64,000 nucleotides of DNA from Pholiota molesta. Lineage: Eukaryota > Basidiomycota > Agaricomycetes > Agaricales > Strophariaceae. A program made the translations under genes and the position numbers. Location: assembly GCA_014925825.1 (NCBI GenBank), contig JACGCK010000027.1:186001-250000 (forward strand). The letters run 5' to 3'. The notes beneath the pieces were generated by a model. It was not told the DNA's origin. It ran no database searches and saw only the letters and a list, made by a program, of their open reading frames with translations. Shown here piece after piece: positions 1-11,466 of the stretch; within the stretch, counting starts at the first letter, position 1; every line of letters begins with the position of its first letter.

Positions 1-1589
1 CGCTGACAGGCCCAGGATGGAAGCACATCGAAATTCAAGTCGTTGGAGATGGAGCAGCTGTAAACCATTTATGGGAGCGAGAGTGCAGCGTACAACGAAG
101 GTAACGTCTTTTTTCTTCCCGAGTCCCTAGAAACCAATTGACATTCGTTTTCAGGTTCCAGAAAATCATCGAGGTTCGTTTTACGCTCGTGAATGACTCC
201 TCCAGTATCATTGATAATTGGGTATACTACATAGGTAGCTCCTTCACAACTTCCTCGTCAAATGATTCAGCCTATTGTCGACGCTTCCCTCAAGCTCGCA
301 GGCCACCTGAAGTACAAGGGTCTTGGAACATTCGAATATTTGTTTAATGTTCAATCTCAAGATTGGGTCTTCCTTGAGATCAATCCACGCGTTCAAGTAG
401 AACACACCATTACCGGTAAAATTTTCGGACAATAACATTTCTGTTCGCTATCTGACATATATTCTTAGAGGAAATAAGCGATGTTGATCTCGTCCGAATC
501 CAACTTCTGCTTTTCACTCCAGGAACGACTTTATCTTCTCTTAATCTTACATCTCTGCCTTCTCCGCCAACATCGTACGCCATTCAACTTCGTCTCACGG
601 CCGAGGATCCCAGCCGCGCGTTCCAGCTATCTCCAGGTCCGATTCGTGCATCAGACATATCTTGGCCTGCTGGTAGAGGCATCCGCGTTGATACGTGGCT
701 CGGAACGGGCCCATATACACACGAAGCCTCTATAGATGCGGATTGGACTGTGGGAACAGAGTTTGACTCTCTGCTCGCGAAGATCATCGTACGCGGTCGA
801 TCGTTTGACGAAGTGACGTCTAAAGCTCGCCGAGCGTTACACGAGACCAAAGTTGGAAATGGCACAGTGAAGACAAACCTCGCGGTGCTGGCAGGCGTCA
901 TAGACCACCCGGATTGGGTGACTAGTGCTATTGATACTTTGTGGCTGGAACGGAATATCCCTGAAGTATTGGAACTCGGTAACAAGGCTACCGCCTCGAC
1001 ATTGGCGCATCGAAAGCCTCGCCAGAACACCACCAAAGTTGGTACGGCTTCCTCAGCTAGCGCGGGTACCCTGCTGCAACCAGGAACGTTGTTCAACCTG
1101 ACCCTTTCAACAATCAGCCCATCTTCTTCGTCATCCCCTACTTCAACCTTATCTCCTTCTGCGTCTACACAGAAGCACACCCTAACCTTGAACACCATCG
1201 CCGAAAATGCCTTCCCTTCCGTGCTTTCAGGCACTCTTCAGACCTCCTTTTCTCCCGTTCCTCTCCAATTCTCCCTTGCGCAATCTACCTCAGCCGCCGT
1301 ATCCTCGGACGCATTTGAATTCGCGGACTTGAACGATCCCTCCCAGATAGCATCTCCGATGACCGGCAAGATTGTCGAGCTTCACCCCGCCTTCTCAGCC
1401 GCGTCCGGCGCCATACGGAAGGGAGAGGTCCTGTTGATTTTGAGTGTGATGAAGATGGAGAATGTGGTGCTGGCCCCCTTTGATGGTGTTGTGGAACGGA
1501 CGGGTAAAGGAATCAAGGTCGGCGTTATCCTTGGTGAAGGCATGTTGGTGTGTGTTGTTGACGGAAAAATGCCTGCTAGTCGGCTGTAG
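1..1589 (+). CDS. Biotin-dependent carboxylase, C-terminal part (biotin carboxylase + biotinyl domain), truncated by window edge
   Basis: Exons read as <1..100, 155..173, 235..415 and 469..1589. The first visible residues (HIEIQVVGDG, then LWERECSVQRR) are the late ATP-grasp part of a biotin carboxylase. LEINPRVQVEHT carries the conserved Glu/Asn/Arg active-site motif and is followed by the biotin carboxylase C-terminal domain (TEFDSLLAKIIVRG). A Ser/Pro/Thr-rich linker leads to a biotinyl domain with SVMKMEN, whose Lys is the expected biotinylation site. Such enzymes carboxylate biotin with ATP and bicarbonate as the alpha part of an acyl-CoA carboxylase. The linker lacks a visible carboxyltransferase, so methylcrotonyl- or propionyl-CoA carboxylase alpha-like is most likely; urea carboxylase-like is possible because the upstream part is outside the window. 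Confidence 0.88.
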
Positions 1590-2016
1590 ATGTAGGTTTC
1601 TGCGTTGTAAAAGATGATACTAAGAATACTATATATGTGCCAAATTGTCATACTTAAGTCGAGCGAAGCGAATTATCGAGTCTTGATGCCCTTTTCCAAG
1701 ACTCCCAATATCGCTCACACCTCGGTACTCTCGCAATATGATCTCAACCAAAACTTGAAGTGGAATTATATTGCATAGGCGCTGAACACAAAACATGAAT
1801 GTTCTTGCTGAATTCTCACACAACTACCTTTTTTTTCTGGCGTCGGAAATACTGGCTTCCAGTAACACAAAGAAGAGGAAAACTGTATAGGTCAAATACA
1901 TTATATATGCAACCAGAAGGGCAAGTTGAACAGACAGTAGACGGTATGAGGTATATGAAATATCTCCTAATTATCTAATAGTTCAATAGCGCCATCCACA
2001 GGATTGAAAATGAATT
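1590..2016. other. Convergent intergenic stretch, no gene seen
   Basis: AT-rich spacer between the 3' end of the carboxylase (+) and the 3' end of the aldo/keto reductase (-). I see no coding potential beyond short chance frames; it probably holds both 3' UTRs. Confidence 0.6.
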
Positions 2017-3530
2017 TCATGCAATTTTAGGCGTGATGGGTTGGCTAAACGGTGTCATGAAGTCGATGTCTCCTGCAACACTCATCATATAATTGTTGGA
2101 TGTTCCATCTCCCTATGAAGGATTTGGGTATCAGGATATAGCAGGGTATTCAAGTATGAGGAGCACTTACGCAGACCCAATGCGGCCAGCCCGGTTCAAA
2201 AACAGTGACGCTCTCGATATACTTGATGTGTTCTGGAGTCAAAGAAAGGTCCAGCGCCTCGAGGTTGGCTAATAAGTGTTCGACCTTGCGCCCCCCAAGT
2301 ATCGGGAAGACATGCGTAGCCTTATGCATGATGTATGCAATAGCCACTATGATGAACATTGCACGTCAGCACCCAATGAATTGAAATGCACGCTTCATGC
2401 TCTGACCTGAAGTGATGTGCTTCGCCCCTATTTCAGAAGCGACTTTCTCGAGAGCTTCGCATACCAGCTTCTGATGCTCATTTCGCTCCCAATTGGGGTC
2501 AACGATGGTACGTCCATTCTCTCCAGTCTGGCGACGTCTTTCCTCTTCCTCGTCTGTGCGAATTTTACCAGCGGCGAGGACATTCCAGACAGCGAGTGCC
2601 ATGCCTATATTCAGGTAAGGCTAATTAACATTCAGATTCCGAAGTGAATCAGGCTGCGAGACCATCACCTTCGGCTCTAGCCATAGGAATGACCTCTCGC
2701 TCGAAAGAGCGATCGAGGACATTCCAAGCGCCTTGGTAGACAGAGAAAGGAGTCAACGCGTGGTCGCGGGCGTATTGATTGGCCTTGGCGACGATCCAGG
2801 CAGGAGTATCAGCGATGCCCTGGAGTATTTCTATTAAGTACGAGCGACATGACGGATACTGAAAGACTTACGAGATAGAGCACCTTCCTGTCCATGATGA
2901 GTGCATGAAGCGACCGCATCACCTCCTCTACGCTGGTGTTCCAGTCCCACCAATGTACGTAGTAGAGATCGATGTAGGGTGTGCGAAGCTTCTTGAGAGA
3001 TGCCTCGAGCGAGAGGTACATGGATTTAGCGCCGTTTCCGGCGTACAGAATATGTTGCTTTATGTCCTTGTTACGATTCTTGAGGTTGGACGCATACTAG
3101 CAGGAGTAATGTACAATTATCAGGCGCATCTCAAACAAAATATGCGGAAAAGCCAACAAACCTTGGTGGCGATAAAGAGTTGATCTCTAATGCCTCGTTG
3201 TTCAGCCCACTCGCCAATAAACATTTCAGAGGTTTCGTCTTGACTATGGAATAATTTACGTCAAACGTCTTGATCAATGGTGTAAAATTAAACATACTAG
3301 AAATTGGCAGTGTCAATAAAGTTGCCTCCATTATCAAAGTATGCGTCGAGAAGCTTGAAGCTCGATTCCTTGTCCATGCTGCCCATGCCCATATCATGCC
3401 ATTTGTCGCCGATGGACATGGCACCGAGCTGCAAAGGAGAAACATGGACGCTAGCGGTCGGAGATAACAAACGATAGCGACCAAGCTTAGACTGTTGGGC
3501 GGGCGCTGGGACGAGCATATTTGCAGTCAA
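2017..3530 (-). CDS. Aryl-alcohol dehydrogenase-type aldo/keto reductase (AKR9-like)
   Basis: Multi-exon minus-strand gene starting at [13 protein letters not shown] (3530) and ending with a TGA at 2017-2019; the last exon encodes [11 protein letters not shown]...ITPKIA. In order it shows the AKR catalytic Asp and Tyr (GGNFIDTAN joined over an intron to YQDETSEMF), Lys (QLFIATK) and His ([10 protein letters not shown]), then [17 protein letters not shown] and [18 protein letters not shown], which contact NADPH in this family. These features match fungal AAD proteins, which reduce aromatic aldehydes with NADPH in the cytosol and are often linked to lignin-derived aromatics. About five introns. 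The exact substrate cannot be told from sequence. Convergent with the upstream carboxylase; no cluster partners are visible. Confidence 0.9.
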
Positions 3531-4762
3531 AGAGAACTGGTGAAGTAACGAAGGCTTTTGAGGAGAGGGCTTCTTGTCGAGAGAATGATAAATTTGCGGA
3601 CCTTTATATACTGTTGAATTTCATCCTGCGCTTGAGACTATTGGTGTCACAAAATATAGCAAGTCGACCTGGCCCTTTCGGAAAGTGCGTGTGGCAAAAA
3701 TCGCTTACTGATGCGTTCAAAGATTTGGGCTAGAGGAGTTCATCCAAATAACATGACACACACAAGGTAGACATTTTGGAGCACAATTCACTACTTGGGG
3801 AAATAAGGTGATGAGAACCCATACACAGGCTGCCTGGCGGTAGCAAAGATTGGCGGCTGGTGTGGCAAGAGACGCGTGTGTACGCGGCCGGTCACGATTT
3901 CCAAAGAAAAGAAGCTCGGAGAAGAGAAAAATGCGTTGCGTTGTCCGCCGAAGATAAACATGGCCCAAACAACATCGTCCATACTTAAGCTGGAATCGCT
4001 GTCAGAGTTCATCCTTATGATCCTTCGACCTCATCCACATCGGATCCTTTAAGATTTTTTTGCGGTCTGAGCAAAAAGGTAAGCGTAAGTGAGATATTCG
4101 ATGAGAAGGACGGTTCGAGCTAGAGTTCTGACCTATGCGCGGGCCTTTGAGACAACGACCTTGAATTGTTTGCAAGATGTGGCCAGATAGCAGTTACCAG
4201 CGTTGCGGATCACACTGACAAGGACAAGCGTCGAGTTAAGATGAACCTGAGTCACCGGCACCTTCGATCATCTGAGGGAAAAGCTATCCATTACAACAGT
4301 ACGCCGGTGGCCACAAGTAATTTGAGTTGTCGAAAGCTTTCTCCGCGAAATGCAGACCAAATGAACGACATAGGAGTTCATAGATGCTTGGTGTCAGGCG
4401 CTATAGTCGCAACAGATCCCGTCCGATTGTGAAAGGGATTATTTGGGTGTGAGTGTCCTTTCGATGTCCCATGAATTACAATCTTAGGCATCCGAATCCG
4501 AGTTGCAGAGAATGTTCAAAGCCCAATTTGAGGGGTTCAACGCAAGATTCTGTTTCCATAGTCGATCAGAAGACCTGATTGACGATACGGAACATAAGTG
4601 TGAAAATCATTGCAATATCATGGTTGAGGACGAAAAGCAAGAGTGGTCCAGGAGTGGTCATTGCGGCAAGAGTCGGTGATGTGTTTGGCTCCTAGAACCA
4701 AATAAATATTCCCAAATTAGGATATCCATTTTCGTGATATTGAATTGTGCTGCTAAACTTCC
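3531..4762. other. Divergent intergenic region, no supported gene
   Basis: About 1.2 kb between the starts of the aldo/keto reductase (-) and ribosome recycling factor (+), so it should contain both promoters. Open frames here (for example minus strand 3791-4012, 73 codons) show no recognisable motif and no convincing splice partners. Confidence 0.5.
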
Positions 4763-5662
4763 ATGTCACTTCATCTGCTCCTACGGAATGCGCGTATAGC
4801 GGCGACAAATCCCGCTCTTAGGAGCTCAATATCAGTTCTGAAGAGCTCCGCATCCCTGACAGCTCTCTCACGGCAACCACAACGCGGTTACGCATCCAAA
4901 AACAAAGTGAAGGCGACCTCTACGATCGTTCCGGGCTCAAAGCAGCCTATTACGGACGCGGCGGCGCAACAAGAATATGACAAGGCAGAAACAGCAATGA
5001 AGACGTCCGTGGACTGGTTCAGGAAGGAGTGCGCAGCCTCAGAAACGCGTGCGGCTGGACGCGTTACACCAGCGCTGCTCGCACCCGTTCGTGTGAAGCT
5101 ACCGGACAATCCGAAGACGATGAAACTCGAAGAGCTCGCTACCGTCGGTGTTCGGGAGGGCTCGTCGCTGCTGATTACATTGTTTGACGAACATGTGAGG
5201 TTTTTGCACCCCCCGAGTGATGTCTGCTCACCTTTGCTCTTAGTAGACTGTGAAACACGTCGAAGCTGCTCTTTATGCATCCGGAATCCCAGGTGTCGTC
5301 CCCCACCGACAAGATGCACGGACAATCAAAGTTCCAATACCCAAGTACGCCCATCGCTATTTCTATCTGAGGATTGTTGTTGAAAGTATTCAGGCCGACA
5401 GTTGAAGCCAGGAAGGAGTTATTTGCCGCCGCCAAGCGGAAGGCAGAAGAAATCCGAGTCCAGGTTCGGAAACAACATACAACGAGCTTGAAGCGCGGAA
5501 AATACGAGAAGCACTCTGTTGAGTTGGAGGAGGTCTGTCTAGCATCCCTTTCTCAGTGTTCTATATCTCATTCGCTCCTAGTTCCAAAAGTTGACGGATA
5601 AATACGTCAAAGAGGTCGACAAGATTCTCGCTGACCTCCAAAAGGCAACTGGTGCCAAATGA
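4763..5662 (+). CDS. RRF1: Mitochondrial ribosome recycling factor
   Basis: Exons 4763..5194, 5247..5344, 5394..5532 and 5582..5662 join in frame to 249 aa. The first ~45 residues are rich in Arg/Ser/Ala and lack acidic residues, as in a mitochondrial presequence, ending near RGYASKNKVKA. The rest follows the RRF fold: a start helix (YDKAETAMKTSVDWFRKE), the conserved RVTPALLAPVRVKLP region, then helices with TVEARKELFAAAKRKAEEIR and a C-terminal Lys-rich helix KEVDKILADLQKATGAK. RRF splits post-termination mitochondrial ribosomes together with a mitochondrial EF-G2. The start was chosen because it gives the presequence and is the first ATG of the open frame. Confidence 0.93.
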
Positions 5663-6059
5663 TCTTGCCTTCGTTCTCGGTATATCAATACAAGCGCCAT
5701 CTCTGTTCTCTGGACTAAAATTTAATTTTTGAATGATAGGCTCATCATCGAGCTGATCATTTTAATCATCACTACTCCGCTATATATATCAACGAAAATG
5801 CGATTTTTGGATTCTCTTTCGCCTACCTGAGGTCAACTGATGAACCTGGAACCATTCAGAGATATCAATGACAAGCGCTGAATCAGCATCCCACAGCTCT
5901 GACTTCCTCCAGTCGAAATATACATCGCAGATGGTCCCCATAGCCCTGTGGCAAGTACATCCGAAGAAAAACCAAACTCGACAGGAGGAAGCAAGGGAGT
6001 CTTTGGTAGAGAGCTGGTTGAAGTATCGGTGAAACGTCGTTCTATTTCAAAATTCTCCA
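5663..6059. other. Spacer next to inverted-repeat arm
   Basis: Begins with the presumed RRF1 3' UTR. A minus-strand open frame (5833-6060, 75 codons, starting MENFEIERRF) sits directly downstream of the promoter-like module of the left repeat arm. It may be the first exon of a lost gene, but no family is recognisable. Confidence 0.35.
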
Positions 6060-7450
6060 TTCTATGACATAAAAAAAGGATAACTCCTATGATTCAAATT
6101 GAGTGAGAAATCTCGCGGGAATCCGGGAGGCGGCAATGGTTGACGAAGTGCCCATGATGCTCAGGCTTGTGATTATATATCTGCATGCCAATGGAATGCG
6201 CGAGCTTCGGAACCCTTTCGACGGCATGAATGCTTGAAAATCTTCGAGACATCGGAACGGAGGTGATGGAAGAAACTTGGCGAACATGGACTCCGGAAGG
6301 CAGCCGTCGTGGCGATGCAACCTTTAAATTGTTCCGTCGGAGGGCTTAGGATGCAAAGACAAACAAGAGCTCCGTTCCGTGATTTCAACTTTCTCCGACG
6401 TCGGGCAAACGTCGATAGGCGACGCGGTTGCTTCTGACCAGCTCTTTTACTCTCTCCAACTGCGGTTACAAATCTTCGGTTTTAGGCTGTTTCGTCAGCT
6501 TTTTTGCGTAAAGTCAAGTCTATGACCCACCACAAACCCACGGTTGTTGGGTGGTTGTGTGGACTTCCTGACACAACTTTGAGGCTAGCTCGCTTGAAAC
6601 CCAAGCGGTGGAGTTGTATTCTTACCGATAGTCACCCTCGAAGACAGGAATTATTTTCCACCTTTTCTGGACTCTACTCCTTGGTTGCTTCTTACCATTG
6701 CTAAACTCTCCGCCTGTCATGCTGTTTTTGGGGCTCGGTATTATGCTGGTATGCTGACTACTTAGTCCTTTCGTTGTCGGAGTCTGCGTACTTGCTTCAC
6801 CCCTCCTGCAAACCACGATGGAATTTCGAATCTCACAGGATCCCGACGAGCAAGTACGCAACATCGGTCCTGGCTGGTGACTCCGGATCAGTGGCACATT
6901 GTCATTCCACCAATGAAACCCTTGTCGTTATGTACTGGTTGGACCCGCTCCGAACGGGATGGGTTTGGCAAGCCTGGGGAGTTCGGGCTACCAGGTCTAC
7001 TGTCCAGATCTTGTCGACTGCGCACACCAGATGCCGACGCGCCTACATACTCTTGCGAGCGATGCGAACACCATTCCGAAAATTGCAACTTGGGGCGCAT
7101 CTCGTCTAGCTTCATGCGGCGGCGGCGCGCCCACACCGCCTATGCCGCTCCCGACCGCCTCTAGTGCTTACCTCCTACATTGGATGCGCCGCTGCTCAAC
7201 GGAGCCTCAAGCTATACTCGTATTTGGGTGCTGATGCTGTAAGTATTACATACCATTATTAGGGAACCTCGTCTTGAGAGCTCCTTATACTAATGGCGGC
7301 GTACTCGGAGGCCGTAAAATTCTAGAAGATCGAATACAACCTTGGCTTCGCCGCCGGGGCGCGCGCAACTCTCTTGCTGCAGGCTCTAAGGTTATCATGA
7401 CCATACTCTCGGTCGGGGCGGGGAGACTTGTTCTGACTGACTGATTGTCC
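6060..7450 (-). repeat. Left arm of a diverged ~1.4-kb inverted repeat
   Basis: Read on the minus strand, this segment lines up block by block and in the same order with plus-strand 14690-16000. Matching blocks include the stretch around 7230-7250 (GGTATGTAATACTT), around 7110-7140 (GCCGCCGCATGAAGCTAG), around 6940-6960 (CGTTCGGAGCGGGT), around 6690-6730 (GACAGGCGGAGAGTTTAGC), around 6400-6480 (GAAGCAACCGC) and 6080-6390 (GCCCTCCGACGGAAC, ATTCCATTGGCATGCA, GCCTCCCGGATTCC). Identity by eye is roughly two thirds to three quarters inside blocks, with indels between. No intact gene is found in either arm. Confidence 0.75.
6172..6194 (-). promoter_or_regulatory. CCAAT plus TATA-like module in left repeat arm
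   Basis: On the minus strand an ATTGG (CCAAT box complement) at 6188-6194 is followed about 8 bases on by an AT-rich TATA-like run at 6172-6180. The same pair at the same spacing is kept in the right arm at 15862-15883, although the surrounding sequence has diverged. About 110 bases downstream both copies have an ATG. Function is inferred only from composition and conservation. Confidence 0.4.
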
Positions 7451-8340
7451 ATGGAGCCCGACACATTTTTCACAAATCTGAAATCACAACGCCACCGACT
7501 TTTCAATGACATCTACCGGGAGATTGGCAACTCCTACTTCCGTTTTAGGCCAAGTTATCTTTTTATTCACAAGGCACGCCAATTAACAATCAACCCACCG
7601 TACGCTATCATGATGGCTTATGCTGATTTATTTTCATACTTATCGGATTGGCGTGCAATGGGCTGGACGGGACAGTATGATGCCTCAATGTCTGCATAAT
7701 GACGAGGTAAGTTGTAGCAGCACTAAAGAGGCGAGACGTACAGACAGACAAAGCGGATCAAGCGCTGCGAACTCTGCTGCCCTGCTCAAAAGCTCATTAT
7801 CGGAGGAACAATATCATGTACTACATATGTTTTCAATCGACATCTGTACGGCCAGCTGCTACCATCAAAACGCCAACCCAAGATCCACTCGAAATAAAAA
7901 TAAAAAGAAGGTGCGATCATAGATCAGTCGACATACTACATACATACATCCTGTGGGAGTCGCCGACACAGGCCACCACACCCGACATCCGGAGCGCCTT
8001 CCCGCGTATGTATAAAGCGGAAACCGAGCGCTGATAAGTACCAAATGCCGCACATACCCCGCACGGCCCACCGCAGTCCCCGTGGCCGACTCTGTTCGGT
8101 GGGAAGCCGTGCTCGGCATCCAGCGGCACCGCTTTCCCCCCTTCGTCCTTGCTACTCATGACATTGATCATGTTTTTGTCCTCGATATGGGTAGTGCGTA
8201 AATTTAGCAGTGGGTTGTGAGAGTGTGCTAGCTGGTGTACTTGGTGTTGAGCTTGAGTATTCAGCGGAGGGCGGCGTCCGTAGTGCGAAGACGGTCAAGG
8301 CAAGCGGCGCATTTCGGATGATCAAGATGAATTGGAAGAC
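7451..8340. other. Non-coding stretch inside the inverted repeat loop
   Basis: No recognisable gene on either strand. Open frames are short and lack conserved motifs. Confidence 0.45.
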
Positions 8341-8345
8341 AACTA

Positions 8346-8590
8346 AGGTGGGATTGGTGTGTTATAAGCTTTAATACAATTCAAGGCGTATTCAACGGAC
8401 ACAAAGGGTTCTTCTTCGATTTCGATGTATCTTCCTCTGATCTTAATTATGATAAAGAACATAACAAAGGTGTGTTATACTTATTCAATACAATCAAAGG
8501 CGTACTATGCAACGTACACAACGGATTCTTCTTCTCTCCATCTTCCATCTTCCTATTGATCAATCCTACTTTTATGATTATGATAGATAA
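8346..8590 (+). repeat. Two-copy tandem repeat of about 120 bp
   Basis: The stretch from 8346 (GGTGTGTTATA, AATACAATTCAAGGCGTA, ACACAAAGGGTTCTTCTTC, TTAATTATGAT) is repeated from about 8469 (GGTGTGTTATA, AATACAATCAAAGGCGTA, ACACAACGGATTCTTCTTC, TTTTATGATTATGAT). The copies are adjacent and about 80% alike by eye. No coding role is seen. Confidence 0.7.
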
Positions 8591-8974
8591 CAAACACTGA
8601 GGCATTGACACTTCCATGAATCAGAAGCACCCATGATCACGAACAACACAAAAACATAGCCGCGGCGCAGAGGCAATGCGGTGCACGCCGATATAACCAT
8701 CTCCCACTCCCAGTCCTGCTCTGCAGTCTTACTATCATTATGTAGTCCATCATTCCCCTGCGAGCACCCTCCAGCCCTTTTGATAAAATGACTGTGATAA
8801 AATGACGCCCAACATACGCATGTCACGGTATGTATCAGTATGTCGTCTCTATTCCCCGGCAGGCCCGGGGAAATGCATCTGCGCGCGATGCGCCACTCCG
8901 TCAAAAGCCCCAAGAATAGCGCAGTGGAGCGGCCACCACCACCATCAGCGCACAGCCGTGCCAGTGTGTTGTGC

Positions 8975-9610
8975 CGCAAAGCGATACTTGTGTTTTGTTT
9001 TTGTTTTCCTCGCAAAGCGGCCGAGAGAATAAGGCAAAACAAGCAAGAGGGCTATCCGGATCAGGACCCCCAATCCAATCCGAACGTAAACTGTGGTTTT
9101 CGCCACAAAGCTATACTCATCATGATCACGACCCAGATAATCCAAGCAATCCGAACACAGACGTGGATATTATGCAGTGGGTATCAGGTCCTGGAATAGC
9201 GCGGGTTCTGGGATGCTGATGTCGGTGGAATTCCGAGGCATTCGATCGATGCATGATCTCTGAGCTCGCCTGTTCTCTTCCTTGAGATATGGGTTGCTTA
9301 TTATACGCACCGGTGTGTGTGTGCCAGGAAGCGATACTTGTTTTTGTTTTTGTTTGTTCTGTTTGTTCTGGGCCTCACAAGGCGGCGGAGAGAATAAGGC
9401 AGAACAAGCAAGAGGGCTATACGGATCAGGACCCAGATGATGCAATCCAATCGAACGTAAACTGTGGTTTTGCCACAAAGCTATACCTGATAATCAATTC
9501 CGAACATAGACGTGGGTATGCAGTGGGTATCAGGTCCTGGAATAGCGAGAGTTCTGTGAGGGATGCTGATGTCGGTGGAATTCCGAGTCATTCGATCGAT
9601 GATTATCTCT
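8975..9610 (+). repeat. Two-copy direct repeat of about 280-350 bp
   Basis: Copy 1 (about 8978-9255) and copy 2 (about 9329-9605) share GCGATACTTGT followed by a TTTTG-rich run, then GCGGCCGAGAGAATAAGGCA versus GCGGCGGAGAGAATAAGGCA, AACAAGCAAGAGGGCTAT, CGAACGTAAACTGTGGTTTT, CACAAAGCTATAC, GTGGGTATCAGGTCCTGGAA and GATGCTGATGTCGGTGGAAT, in that order. The copies differ by substitutions and short indels. A related fragment ending in TGTGGTTCTGCCACACAGGCTATC lies near 9965-9992. Confidence 0.8.
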
Positions 9611-11466
9611 GAGTTCGCCACTTTTCTTTTATTAGTTCGACATGCATGCACCAGCCAGAGCACGATCTCAGAGCACCAAAGGAAGGACAGAAGAAAGGAA
9701 GGAAAGAAGGAAGCTTGAAGAAGCTAACATATGGAAGATCCATCCCACCGGGCTTCCGTGGCGCACATATGTATCTTAAGCATGAAGGGCGTGGGGGCAC
9801 CAACAGACGAGATTAGATCCACCCACCCACCCACCTGACTGCGCTGCCAGTATCATTCCCAGCCAAATTGACACCGCCTGCAAACGCTATCTCGAACGAC
9901 AAGGGCCCCCAAGATCGCCCACCATCTGCCGAATATAAATTGTGAGATGGCGATGGAGATCCCGCGTGTGGTTCTGCCACACAGGCTATCTGGAGCCCAC
10001 GCGCGTGGAGGGGAGGGTGGATCTCTCGAGATGCGGGTGGGTGCGCATTTCAGATGAGATAGGCATCCCTCTGCACCGCGACGCGAGATGCGCACATAGT
10101 GGAGACCAGCGAGAGTGGAGAACAGCGCCGAGCACGCAAACAAGGATAACCTGGGCCGCACATAGAGTGAACATGATGGATCTGGGATCGCGCGCATGTA
10201 CGGAATTAGACATAGGTGGAAGGAAGGCTAACGTCAACCCTGGCTCGGAATAGGTGCTCATGCCTGGGGACATGGATCTGGCGTAAGCTTCGCGATGGGA
10301 CGCCGCGTGCTGTCAAACATGACTCTGTGCTGCCTTGTGAATGGCGGTACATAGTAATAGTATCATTCGCGTGCCGCACCTACATAGGATCTGCTATCAA
10401 CCCTAGAAGCAGCTCCAAGTTCGCTGTTGTTCAAGTACGAGACTATCAGGATAACGATCAGAGGACGAGTGCATACATATATACCTTGGAAAACCGCTAG
10501 GAACTCAAAAATAGTCCTGGCGCGAGCACAACGGGTGTCCTCCTCACTAGCGCGTGGATTTTACCAGTGGTCGTACAGTACTAGGCGCTCGCTGCCTGCG
10601 GTGGGGAAGTGATCGCGGGCGCCAACTTTACGATAGCTCCAAATGATTAGAATGATTTTCGCCCCCCCCAGCTTGCGCTGCTCTAGTATGTATAGAGTGC
10701 GCAGGGCCCGAGTCATGGGAGCTTACTAGTACTAGTGCCAGGCGCAAGGGCGAGCGAGCGCCGCAGAGGATCAGGATATAGAGTTTGCAGTGGGATGACA
10801 TATCTCCGCGCGGAGAGGGATGTCGGTGATGATGATTGGGCATTGTGCAACTGTGCGTGGTGTGGGGTCGTACGGCTTCGCGACGCTGGATGGATGGATG
10901 GATGGATGACGTCGTTTATCTGCCATCATTCATCTTGCGACTCGCGGGCGCGCGCAGATGCGCGCGTGCAAGAGGAGTCGTGCTGTCGCTGGCCCTGTTC
11001 TGAATCTGGATCTTAGACGTACAAAAATACCATGCGTGCAACATGTTGTACATATGTCAGGTTCAGATTTTTTTTGTGTGGCAAAATGTGGACCTGCAAT
11101 TCCGTGGGAGTCGGTGGACTGTGACGCGCAGTGATGGTGTGGTGGCATCGCCAAGGGACGGATTCCGCCTGTCGGAGAACGAGCATGGGTGGGTATGTAA
11201 GGAGGCTCGGAGGGCGGGGAGAAGGGCGTATGTAAGCCGAGCGATGAAACGGGGATGATTTGCTGGATGCCGTGAGATGCCAGATGGATCTGGCTCAGAG
11301 ATGCATGCCCATCGGAGCAACAGAGATTGATGGGCCCACCCCGACAAGCTCGCGGTCGAGGACATCGGACCAGCCCACTATATAACTTCGCCTCGTGCTC
11401 AACTATCGCCATCTGCTCCGCACCAAGTTCCAAAATACTACCAGCCTCCCACTAATTCCATCCACC
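9611..11466. other. Long non-coding stretch upstream of F-box gene
   Basis: Nearly 1.9 kb without a supported gene. GC content rises toward the F-box gene from about 10.7 kb. A short GGAT tetranucleotide run lies near 10888-10905. The last few hundred bases should hold the F-box gene promoter. Confidence 0.45.

Noticed and set aside
3791..4012. Minus-strand frame starting MNSDSDSSLSMDD
   Set aside because: No recognisable motif, no convincing exon partners; kept as intergenic.
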